From Astur gentilis (lineage: Eukaryota > Chordata > Aves > Accipitriformes > Accipitridae), in contig NW_026060911.1 of the NCBI RefSeq assembly GCF_929443795.1, forward strand, positions 1,240,001-1,304,000: a stretch of 64,000 bases of DNA. Direction: 5' to 3'. The position numbers were made by a program, and so were the translations under genes. Under the pieces are notes generated by a model, which was not told the DNA's origin, ran no database searches, and saw nothing but the letters and a program-made list of their open reading frames with translations. This document shows, piece after piece, positions 1 through 9,425 of this stretch (the first letter of the stretch is position 1; every line of letters starts with the position of its first letter).

Positions 1-95
1 CAGGCCTACCGCAGAGCATCAGGTAGGGATACCGGGCCTAGCCTGGAGGGTCAGGTAGGAATGTCTGGTCTACACAGCACGCCCTTAACGTCATC
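1..95. repeat. Partial U3/U4 hybrid monomer at window start
   Basis: The window opens inside a monomer whose left part matches U3 (GCCTAGCCTGGAGGG, CTACACAGCACGCCC) and whose end matches U4 (CTTAACGTCATC), followed directly by U1 at 96. The same join is seen in full at 8831-9048, 17783-18000 and 19192-19409. The HOR cut by the window edge is therefore probably a 595-bp three-monomer variant. Confidence 0.8.
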
Positions 96-909
96 AGGTG
101 TACCCCAGTGAACCAGTAAGGGCTCACGTACTACCCCGGAGTACCGGTGGGTGTACCGATACTACCGCAGAGTAACGGTGGGGGTACCGCTACTACCCCA
201 GAAGATCGGTTAAGGGTGCCAAGCCTAATGTGGAGCATCAGGTAGGGATAGCGGGTCTAACCTGTGGGGTCCGGTAGGGAGGCCGGGTCTAGTCCAGCGC
301 GCACGAAGGGACAGCTGGTGTTCTCTGGCGCATCACAAAGTTTTCCGTTCCAACCCCAGAGTACCGGTGGGGGAACCGGTTCTACCTTGAAACATCGGGT
401 AGGTATACCAGGCCTACCCCGGAGGGTCAGGTAGGAAGGGTGGGCGTAAAGCGGCGAGCCCATAGGGTCAGCAGGTGTACCCCGGCGCACCAGTAAGGGT
501 TCCGGTACAATCCAGGAGTACCGGTGGGTATAGCAAAATTACCGCGCAGTACCTCAGGGTGTACCGGTCCTACCCCAGATTGTCGGATAGGGGGCCAGGC
601 CTACCGTAGATCATCAGGTAGGGATACCGGGCCTAGCCTGGAGGGTCAGGTAGGAATGTCTGGTCTACAGAGCACGCCCGTAATGGCAGCAGGTGTACCC
701 CAGCGAACCAGTAAGTGTTCAGGTACTGCCCTGGAGTACCGGTGGGTGTACCAATACTACCGCAGAGTACCGGTGGGGGTAGCGGTACTACCCCAGCATA
801 TCGGGTAGGGGTGCCAGGCCAACAACGGAGCATCAGGTAGGGATACCGGGTCTAACACGGAGGGTCAGGTAGGAATGTCTGGTCTATACCGCGTGCCCGA
901 AACGTCATC

Positions 910-1129
910 AGGTGTACCCCAGTGAACCAGTAAGGGCTCACGTACTACCCCGGAGTACCGGTGGGTGTACCGATACTACCGCAGAGTAACGGTGGGGGTA
1001 CCGCTACTACCCCAGAACATCGGGTATGGGTGCCAAGCCTAATGTGGAGCATCAGGTAGGGATAGCGGGTCTAACCTGTGGGGTCCGGTAGGGAGGCCGG
1101 GTCTAGTCCAGCGCGCACGAAGGGACAGC
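910..1129. repeat. Monomer U1 (220 bp, seven 31-bp units)
   Basis: Using the copy at 96-315, the seven units begin at about 96, 126, 158, 189, 221, 253 and 285. Each has a TAC/CTACCCC-like left part and a GGTGGG/GGTAGGG-like right part ending in TACC, TGCC, TAGC or GGCC. U1 is marked by GAGTAACGGTGGGGG in its third unit and by CCTGTGGGGTCCGG in its sixth. The sixth and seventh units are the most G-rich part of the HOR. Confidence 0.9.
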
Positions 1130-1286
1130 TGGTGTTCTCTGGCGCATCACAAAGGGTTCCGTTCCAACCCCAGAGTACCGGTGGGGGAACCGGTTCTACC
1201 TTGAAACATCGGGTAGGTATACCAGGCCTACCCCGGAGGGTCAGGTAGGAAGGGTAGGCGTAAAGCGGCGAGGCCATAGGGTCAGC
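1130..1286. repeat. Shortened monomer U2 (157 bp, five 31-bp units)
   Basis: U2 aligns with the other monomers at both ends: TGGTGTTCTCTGGCGCATCA matches the U3 start, and the GTAAAGCGGCG region matches the seventh unit of U3/U4. It is 62 bp shorter. My alignment suggests one unit lost around positions 2-3 and another around positions 5-6, where an AGGCCTACC start is fused to a GGAGGGTCAGG end. The short U2 occurs in every HOR copy I checked, so the loss predates amplification of the 814-bp repeat. Confidence 0.85.
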
Positions 1287-1504
1287 AGGTGTACCCCGGC
1301 GCACCAGTAAGTGTTCCGGTACAATCCAGGAGTACCGGTGGGTATAGCAAAATTACCGCGCAGTACCTCAGGGTGTACCGGTCCTACCCCAGATTGTCGG
1401 ATAGGGGGCCAGGCCTACCGTAGATCATCAGGTAGGGATACCGGGCCTAGCCTGGAGGGTCAGGTAGGAATGTCTGGTCTACAGAGCACGCCCGTAATGG
1501 CAGC
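1287..1504. repeat. Monomer U3 (218 bp, seven 31-bp units)
   Basis: U3 begins with AGGTGTACCCCGGCGCACC and contains the characteristic GTGGGTATAGCAAAA segment and ATTGTCGG. It is the clearest register marker of the array. Family I copies carry AAAATTACCGCGCAGTACCT and GGTCCTACC here. Family II copies carry AAAACTACCGCGGAGTACCA and GGTACTAACC, GGTACTAGCC or GGTACTACC, which makes this monomer useful for sorting copies. Confidence 0.9.
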
Positions 1505-1723
1505 AGGTGTACCCCAGCGAACCAGTAAGTGTTCAGGTACTGCCCTGGAGTACCGGTGGGTGTACCAATACTACCGCAGAGTACCGGTGGGGGTAGCGGT
1601 ACTACCCCAGCATATCGGGTAGGGGTGCCAGGCCAACAACGGAGCATCAGGTAGGGATACCGGGTCTAACACGGAGGGTCAGGTAGGAATGTCTGGACTA
1701 TACCGCGTGCCCTTAACGTCATC
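1505..1723. repeat. Monomer U4 (219 bp, seven 31-bp units)
   Basis: U4 begins with AGGTGTACCCCAGCGAACC in family I and usually AGGTGTACTGCAGCGAACC in family II. It holds the best-preserved 31-bp units, including the inverted-repeat segment around GTACCGGTGGGGGTACC, and the GCCAACAACGGAGCATC segment. In family II it usually gains PstI sites (CTGCAG). In most additions and losses of a monomer in the window, U4 or a U4 hybrid is involved. Confidence 0.9.
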
Positions 1724-2393
1724 AGGTGTACCCCAGTGAACCAGTTAGGGTTCACGTACTACCCCGGAGTACCGGTGGGTGTACCGATACTACCGCAGAG
1801 TAAAGGTGGGGGTACCGCTACTACCCAAGAACATCGGGTATGGGTGCCAAGCCTAATGCGGAGCATCAGGTAGGGATAGCGGGTCTAACCTGTGGGGTCC
1901 GGTAGGGAGGCCGGGTCTAGTCCAGCGCGCACGAAGGGACAGCTGGTGTTCTCTGGCGCATCACAAAGGGTTCCGTTCCAACCCCAGAGTACCGGTGGGG
2001 GAACCGGTTCTACCTCGAAACATCGGGTAGGTATGCCAGGCCTACCCCGGACGGTCAGGTAGGAAGGGTGGGCGTAAAGCGGCGAGCCCATAGGGTCAGC
2101 AGGTGTACCCCGGCGCACCAGTAAGGGTTCCGGTACAATCCAGGAGTACCGGTGGGTATAGCAAAAGAACCGCGGAGTCCCTGTGGGTGTACCGGTCCTA
2201 CCCATGATTGTCGGATAGGGGGCCAGGCCTACCGTAGATCATCAGGTAGGGATACCGGGCCTAGCCTGGAGGGTCAGGTAGGAATGTCTGGTCTACAGAG
2301 CACGCCCATAATGGCAGCAGGTGTACCCCAGCGAACCAGTAAGTGTTCAGGTACTGCCCTGGAGTACCGGTGGGTGTACCAATACTACCGCAG

Positions 2394-2417
2394 AGTACCG
2401 GTGGGGGTACCGGTACT
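2394..2417. repeat. Inverted repeat in U4 (9-bp arms, 6-bp spacer)
   Basis: The arms AGTACCGGT (2394-2402) and ACCGGTACT (2409-2417) are exact reverse complements separated by GGGGGT. Each arm contains an AgeI palindrome (ACCGGT), and the right side overlaps a KpnI site (GGTACC). The element recurs once per HOR in many copies. Some family I copies carry TAGCGGTAC instead, for example near 790, which breaks the right arm. Function is unknown; a cruciform or dimeric protein site is only a possibility. Confidence 0.75.
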
Positions 2418-5400
2418 ACCCCAGCATATCGGGTAGGGGTGCCAGGCCAACAACGGAGCATCAGGTAGGGATACCGGGCCTAAAACGGAGGGTCAGGTAG
2501 GAATGTCTGGTCTACACCGCGCGCCAGTAACATCATCAGGTGTACCCCAGTGAACCAGTAAGGGCTCACGTACTACCGCGGAGTACCGGTGGGTGTACCG
2601 ATACTACCGCAGAGTAACGGTGGGGGTACCGCTACTACCCCAGAACATCAGGTATGGGTGCCAAGCTTAATGTGGAGCATCAGGTAGGGATAGCGGGTCT
2701 AACCTGTGGGGTCCGGTAGGGAGGCCAGGTCTAGTCCAGCGCGCACGAAGGGACAGCTGGTGTTCTCTGGCGCATCACAAAGGGTTCCGTTCCAACCCCA
2801 GAGTACCCGTGGGGGAACCGGTTCTACCTTGAAACATCGGGTAGATATACCAGGACTACCCCGGAGGGTCAGGTAGGAAGGGTGGGCGTAAAGCGGCGAG
2901 CCCATAGGGTCAGCAGGTGTACCCCGGCGCACCAGTAAGGGTTCCGGTACAATCCAGGAGTACCGGTGGGTATAGCAAAATTACCGCGCAGTACCTCTGG
3001 GTGTACCGGTCCTACCCCAGATTGTCGGATAGGGGGCCAGGCCTACCGTAGATCATCAGGTAGTGATACCGGGCCTAGCCTGGAGGGTCAGGTAGGAATG
3101 TCTGGTCTACAGAGCACGCCCGTAATGGCAGCAGGTGTACCCCAGCGAACCAGTAAGTGTTCAGGTACTGCCCTGGAGTACCGGTGGGTGTACCAATACT
3201 ACCGCAGAGTACCGGTGGGGGTACCGGTACTACCCCAGCATATCGGGTAGGGGTGCCAGGCCAACAACGGAGCATCAGGTAGGGATACCGGGCCTAAAAC
3301 GGAGGGTCAGGTAGGAATGTCTGGTCTACACCGCGCGCCAGTAACGTCAGCAGGTGTACCCCAGTGAACCAGTAAGGGTTCACGTACTACCCCGGAGTAC
3401 CGGTGGGTGTACCGATACTACCGCAGAGTAACGGTGAGGGTACCGCTACTACCCCAGAACATCGGGTATGGGTGCCAAGCCTAATGAGGAGCATCAGGTA
3501 GGGATACCGGGTCTAACCTGTGGGGTCCGGTAGGGAGGCCAGGTCTAGTCCAGCGCGCACGAAGGGACAGCTGGTGTTCTGTGGCGCATCACAAAGGTTT
3601 CCGTTCCAACCCCAGAGTACCGGTGGGGGAACCGGTTCTACCTCGAAACATCGGGTAGGTATACCAGGCCTACCCCGGCGGGTCAGGTAGGAAGGGTGGG
3701 CGTAAAGCGGTGCGCCCGTAGTGTCAGCTGGTGTACCCCGGCGCACCAGTAAGGGTTCCGGTACAATCCAGGAGTACCGGTGGGTATAGCAAAAGTACCG
3801 CGGAGTACCGGAGGGTTTACCGGTACTACCCCAGATTGTCGGGTAGGGGGCCAGGCCTACCACAGAGCATCAGGTAGGGATACCGGGCCTAGCCTGGAGG
3901 GTCAGGTAGGAATGTCTGGTCTACACAGCACGCCCGTAAGGTCAGCAGGTGTACCCCAGCGAACCAGTAAGGGTTCAGGTACTACCCTGGAGTACCGGTG
4001 GGTGTACCAATACTACCGCAGAGTACCGGTGGGGGTACCGGTACTACCCCAGCATATCGGGTAGGGGTGCCAGGCCAACAACGGAGCATCAGGTAGGGAT
4101 ACCGGGCCTAACACGGAGGGTCAGGTAGGAATGTCTGGTCTATACCGCGTGCCCTTAACGTCATCAGGTGTACCCCAGTGAACCAGTAAGGGCTCACGTA
4201 CTACCCCGGAGTACCGGTGGGTGTACCGATACTACCGCAGAGTAACGGTGGGGGTACCGCTACTACCCCAGAACATCGGGTATGGGTGCCAAGCCTAATG
4301 TGGAGCATCAGGTAGGGATAGCGGGTCTAACCTGTGGGGTCCGGTAGGGAGGCCGGGTCTAGTCCAGTGCGCACGAAGGGACAGCTGGTGTTCTCTGGCG
4401 CATCACAAAGTTTTCCGTTCCAACCCCAGAGTACCGGTGGGGGAACCGGTTCTACCTTGAAACATAGGGTAGGTATACCAGGCCTACCCCGGAGGGTCAG
4501 GTAGGAAGGGTAGGCGTAAAGCGGCGAGCCCATAGGGTCAGCAGGTGTACCCCGGCGCACCAGTAAGGGTTCCGGTACAATCCAGGAGTACCGGTGGGTA
4601 TAGCAAAAGTACCGCGCAGTACCTCAGGGTGTACATGTCCTACCCCAGATTGTCGGATAGGGGGCCAGGCCTACCGTAGATCATCAGGTAGGGATACAGG
4701 GCCTAGCCTGGAGGGTCAGGTAGGAATGTCTGGTCTACAGAGCACGCCCGTAATGGCAGCAGGTGTACCCCAGCGAACCAGTAAGTGTTCAGGTACTGCC
4801 CTGGAGTACCGGTGGGTGTACCAATACTACCGCAGAGTACCGGTGGGGGTACCGGTACTACCCCAGCATATCGGGTAGGGGTGCCAGGCCAACAACGGAG
4901 CATCAGATAGGGATACCGGGTCTAACACGGAGGGTCAGGTAGGAATGTCTGGTCTATACCGCGTGCCCTTAACGTCATCAGGTGTACCCCAGTGAACCAG
5001 TAAGGGCTCACGTACTACCCCGGAGTACCGGTGGGTGTACCGATACTACCGCAGAGTAACGGTGGGGGTACCGCTACTACCCCAGAACATCAGGTATGGG
5101 TGCCAAGCTTAATGTGGAGCATCAGGTAGGGATAGCGGGTCTAACCTGTGGGGTCCGGTAGGGAGGCCGGGTCTAGTCCAGCGCGCACGAAGGGACAGCT
5201 GGTGTTCTCTGGCGCATCACAAAGGGTTCCGTTCCAACCCCAGAGTACCGGTGGGGGAACCGGTTCTACCTTGAAACATTGGGTAGGTATACCAGGCCTA
5301 CCCCGGAGGGTCAGGTAGGAAGGGTGGGCGTAAAGCGGCGAGCCCATAGGGTCAGCAGGTGTACCCCGGCGCACCAGTAAGGGTTCCGGTACAATCCAGG

Positions 5401-6984
5401 AGTACCGGTGGGTATAGCAAAATTACCGCGCAGTACCTCTGGGTGTACCGGTCCTACCCCAGATTGTCGGATAGGGGGCCAGGCCTACCGTAGATCATCA
5501 GGTAGGGATACCGGGCCTAGCCTGGAGGGTCAGGTAGGAATGTCTGGTCCACAGAGCACGCCCGTAATGGCAGCAGCTGTACCCCAGCGAACCAGTAAGG
5601 GTTCAGGTACTACCCTGGAGTACCGGTGGGTGTACCAATACTACCGCAGAGTACCGGTGGGGGTACCGGTACTACCCCAGCATATCGGGCAGGGGTGCCA
5701 GGCCAACAACGGAGCATCAGGTAGGGATACCGGGACTAACACGGAGGGTCAGGAAGAATGTCTGGTCTATACCGCGTGCCCGAAACGTCATCAGGTGTAC
5801 CCCAGTGAACCAGTAAGGGTTCACGTACTACCCCGGAGTACCGGTGGGTGTACCGATACTACCGCAGAGTAACGGTGGGGGTACCGCTACTACCCCAGAA
5901 CATCGGGTATGGGTGCCAAGCCAATATGCGGAGCATCAGGTAGTGATAGCGGGTCTAACCTGTGGGGTCCGGTAGGGAGGCCAGGTCTAGTCCAGCGCGC
6001 AAGAAGGGACAGCTCGTGTTCTGTGGCGCATCACAAAGGGTTCCGTTCCAACCCCAGAGTACCGGTGCGGGAACCAGTTCTACCTCGAAACATCGGGTAG
6101 GTATACCAGGCCTACCCCGGCGGGTCAGGTAGGAAGGGTGGACGTAAAGCGGCGCGCACGTAATATCAGCTGGTGTAACCCGGCGCACCAGTAAGGGTTC
6201 CGGTACAATCCAGGAGTACCGGTGGGTATAGCAAAAGTACCGCGGAGTACCGGTGGGTGTACCGGTACTACCCCAGATTGTCGGGTAGGGGGCCAGGCCT
6301 ACCGCAGAGCATCAGGTAGGGATACCGGGCCTAGCCTGGAGGGTCAGGTAGGAATGTCTGGTCTACACAGCACGCCCGTAAGGTCAGCAGGTGTACCCCA
6401 GCGAACCAGTAAGTGTTCAGGTACTACCCTGGAGTACCGGTGGGTGTACCAATACTACCGCAGAGTACCGGTGGGGGTACCGGTACTACCCCAGCATATC
6501 GGGTAGGGGTGCCAGGCCAACAACGGAGCATCAGGTAGGGATACCGGGTCTAACACGGAGGGTCAGGTAGGAATGTCTGGTCTATACCGCGTGCCCTTAA
6601 CGTCATCAGGTGTACCCCAGTGAACCAGTAAGGGCTCACGTACTACCCCGGAGTACCGGTGGGTGTACCGATACTACCGCAGAGTAACGGTGGGGGTACC
6701 GCTACTACCCCAGAAGATCGGTTAAGGGTGCCAAGCTTAATGTGGAGCATCAGGTAGGGATAGCGGGTCTAACCTGTGGGGTCCGGTAGGGAGGCCGGGT
6801 CTAGTCCAGCGCGCACGAAGGGACAGCTGGTGTTCTCTGGCGCATCACAAAGGGTTCCGTTCCAACCCCAGAGTACCGGTGGGGGAACCGGTTCTACCTT
6901 GAAACATCGGGTAGGTATACCAGGCCTACCCCGGAGGGTCAGGTAGGAAGGGTGGGCGTAAAGCGGCGAGCCCATAGGGTCAGC

Positions 6985-8017
6985 AGGTGTACCCCGGCGC
7001 ACCAGTAAGGGTTCCGGTACAATCCAGGAGTACCGGTGGGTATAGCAAAAGTACCGCGCAGTACCTCAGGGTGTACCGGTCCTACCCCAGATTGTCGGAT
7101 AGGGGGCCAGGCCTACCGTAGATCATCAGGTAGGGATACCAGGCCTACCCCGGAGGGTCAGGTAGGAAGGGTAGGCGTAAAGCGGCGAGCCCATAGGGTC
7201 AGCAGGTGTACCCCGGCGCACCAGTAAGGGTTCCGGTACAATCCAGGAGTACCGGTGGGTATAGCAAAATTACCGCGCAGTACCTCAGGGTGTACCGGTC
7301 CTACCCCAGATTGTCGGATAGGGGGCCAGGCCTACCGTAGATCATCAGGTAGGGATACCGGGCCTAGCCTGGAGGGTCAGGTAGGAATGTCTGGTCTACA
7401 GAGCACGCCCGTAATGGCAGCAGGTGTACCCCAGCGAACCAGTAAGTGTTCAGGTACTGCCCTGGAGTACCGGTGGGTGTACCAATACTACCGCAGAGTA
7501 CCGGTGGGGGTACCGGTACTACCCCAGCATATCGGGTAGGGGTGCCAGGCCAACAACGGAGCATCAGGTAGGGATACCGGGTCTAACACGGAGGGTCAGG
7601 TAGGAATGTCTGGTCTATACCGCGTGCCCTTAACGTCATCAGGTGTACCCCAGTGAACCAGTAAGGATTCACGTACTACCCCGGAGTACCGGTGGGTGTA
7701 CCGATACTACCGCAGAGTAACGGTGGGGGTACCGCTACTACCCCAGAACATCGGGTATGGGTGCCAAGCCAATATGCGGAGCATCAGGTAGGGATAGCGG
7801 GTCTAACCTGTGGGGTCCGGTAGGGAGGCAGGTCTAGTCCAGCGCGCACGAAGGGACAGCTGGTGTTCTCTGGCGCATCACAAAGGCTTCCGTTCCAACC
7901 CCAGAGTACCGGTGGGGGAACCGGTTCTACCTCGAAACATCGGGTATGTATACCAGGCCTACCCCGGCGGGTCAGGTAGGAAGGGTGGGTCCAAAGCAGT
8001 GTGCCCGTAGGGTCAGC
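6985..8017. repeat. Five-monomer HOR variant (1033 bp)
   Basis: An extra monomer (6985-7203) precedes a normal U3 at 7204. It starts as U3 and, after GTAGATCATCAGGTAGGGATACC at about 7120-7142, switches to the end of U2 (AGGCCTACCCCGGAGGG and GTAAAGCGGCG). The switch falls between matching 31-bp units, as expected for unequal crossover displaced by one 219-bp monomer. A 1-bp deletion (GGAGGCAGG for GGAGGCCAGG) lies near 7828. Confidence 0.9.
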
Positions 8018-8830
8018 AGGTGTGCCCCGGCGCACCAGTAAGGGTTCCGGTACAATCCAGGAGTACCGGTGGGTATAGCAAAAGTACCGCGGAGTCCCTG
8101 TGGGTGTACCGGTACTACCCCAGATTGTCGGGTAGGGGGCCAGGCGTAGCGCAGAGCATCAGGTAGGGATACCGGGCCTAGCCTGGAGGGTCAGGTAGGA
8201 ATGTCTGGTCTACACAGCACGCCCGTAAGGTCAGCAGGTGTACCCCAGCGAACCAGTAAGGGTTCAGGTACTACCCTGGAGTACCGGTGGGTGTACCAAT
8301 ACTACCGCAGAGTACCGGTGGGGGTACCGGTACTACCCCAGCATATCGGGTAGGGGTGCCAGGCCAACAACGGAGCATCAGGTAGGGATACCGGGACTAA
8401 CACGGAGGGTCAGGAAGAATGTCTGGTCTATACCGTGTGCCCGAAACGTCATCAGGTGTACCCCAGTGAACCAGTAAGGGTTCACGTACTACCCCGGAGT
8501 ACCAGTGGGTGTACCGATACTACCGCAGAGTAACGGTGGGGGTACCGCTACTACCCCAGAACATCCGGTATGGGTGCCAAGCCTAATGCGGAGCATCAGG
8601 TAGGGATACCGGGTCTAACCTGTGGGGTCCGGTAGGGAGGCCAGGTCTAGTCCAGCGCGCAAGAAGGGACAGCTCGTGTTCTGTGGCGCATCACAAAGGG
8701 TTCCGTTCCAACCCCAGAGTACCGGTGCGGGAACCAGTTCTACTTCGAAACATCGGGTAGGTATACCAGGCCTACCCCAGCGGGTCAGGTAGGAAGGGTG
8801 GGCGTAAAGCGGTGCGCACGTAATGTCAGC

Positions 8831-9425
8831 TGGTGTACCCCGGCGCACCAGTAAGGGCTCCGGTACAATCCAGGAGTACCGGTGGGTATAGCAAAAGTAC
8901 CGCGGAGTACCGGTGGGTGTACCGGTACTACCCCAGATTGTCGGGTAGGGGGCCAGGCCTACCGCAGAGCATCAGGTAGGGATACCGGGCCTAGCCTGGA
9001 GGGTCAGGTAGGAATGTCTGGTCTACACAGCACGCCCTTAACGTCATCAGGTGTACCCCAGTGAACCAGTAAGGGCTCACGTACTACCCCGGAGTACCGG
9101 TGGGTGTACCGATACTACCGCAGAGTAACGGTGGGGGTACCGCTACTACCCCAGAAGATCGGTTAAGGGTGCCAAGCCTAATGTGGAGCATCAGGTAGGG
9201 ATAGCGGGTCTAACCTGTGGGGTCCGGTAGGGAGACCGGGTCTAGTCCAGCGCGCACGAAGGGACAGCTGGTGTTCTCTGGCGCATCACAAAGTTTCCCG
9301 TTCCAACCCCAGAGTACCGGTGGGGGAACCGGTTCTACCTTGAAACATCGGGTAGGTATACCAGGCCTACCCCGGACGGTCAGGTAGGAAGGGTAGGCGT
9401 AAAGCGGCGAGCCCATAGGGTCAGC
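8831..9425. repeat. Three-monomer HOR variant (595 bp)
   Basis: U3 and U4 are replaced by one hybrid monomer (8831-9048), followed by U1 (9049-9268) and U2 (9269-9425). The hybrid runs as U3 through CTACACAGCACGCCC and then ends as U4 with TTAACGTCATC. It is the deletion counterpart of a monomer gain: one 219-bp step lost, with the crossover near 9030-9040. Confidence 0.9.

Larger units (their letters stand above)
910..1723. repeat. Reference copy of the 814-bp HOR (U1-U2-U3-U4)
   Basis: This is one complete family I higher-order repeat, chosen to define the parts. It holds four related monomers of 220, 157, 218 and 219 bp. Each monomer starts with an AGGTGTACCCC-like segment (TGGTGTTCTCT in U2) and ends with a GTCATC/GTCAGC-like segment. 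Together they contain 26 degenerate units of about 31 bp (7+5+7+7). Because 814 leaves a remainder of 1 when divided by 3, any reading frame shifts in each successive copy, which argues against coding use. Confidence 0.95.
473..4920. repeat. Family I HOR copies, regular 814-bp spacing
   Basis: About five and a half family I copies with perfectly regular 814-bp spacing. Copies differ by scattered substitutions. The stretch of about 2.7-4.06 kb closely resembles about 24.45-25.8 kb (offset 21,756 bp), sharing an unusual AGGTAGTGATACC in U3 and a GTTTACC variant in the next copy. The U3 near 2152 (GAACCGCGGAGTCCC) recurs near 11919 and 22280. Confidence 0.85.

Noticed and set aside
257..490. Recurrent 77-codon open frame on the - strand, found in most HORs
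   Set aside because: Its recurrence follows from near-identical repeat copies, not from selection. It spans U1 and U2, starts at a GTG inside the U3 start and overlaps other open frames on the + strand.
5408..5872. Longest open reading frame type on the + strand (154 codons, also at 14361-14825)
   Set aside because: It is satellite sequence read across U3 and U4. 814 is not divisible by 3, so the frame is not kept between HORs. The opposite strand is equally open, many starts are GTG rather than ATG, and length varies with single-base repeat variants. No domain, signal peptide or sensible composition is visible.
8744..8757. CENP-B box-like segment (TTCG, AAAC, A, T, CGGG)
   Set aside because: The known motif needs two bases between the central A and CGGG; here there is one, and most copies have CTCG or CTTG instead of TTCG. 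The match is off by one base, so it is not called a binding site.
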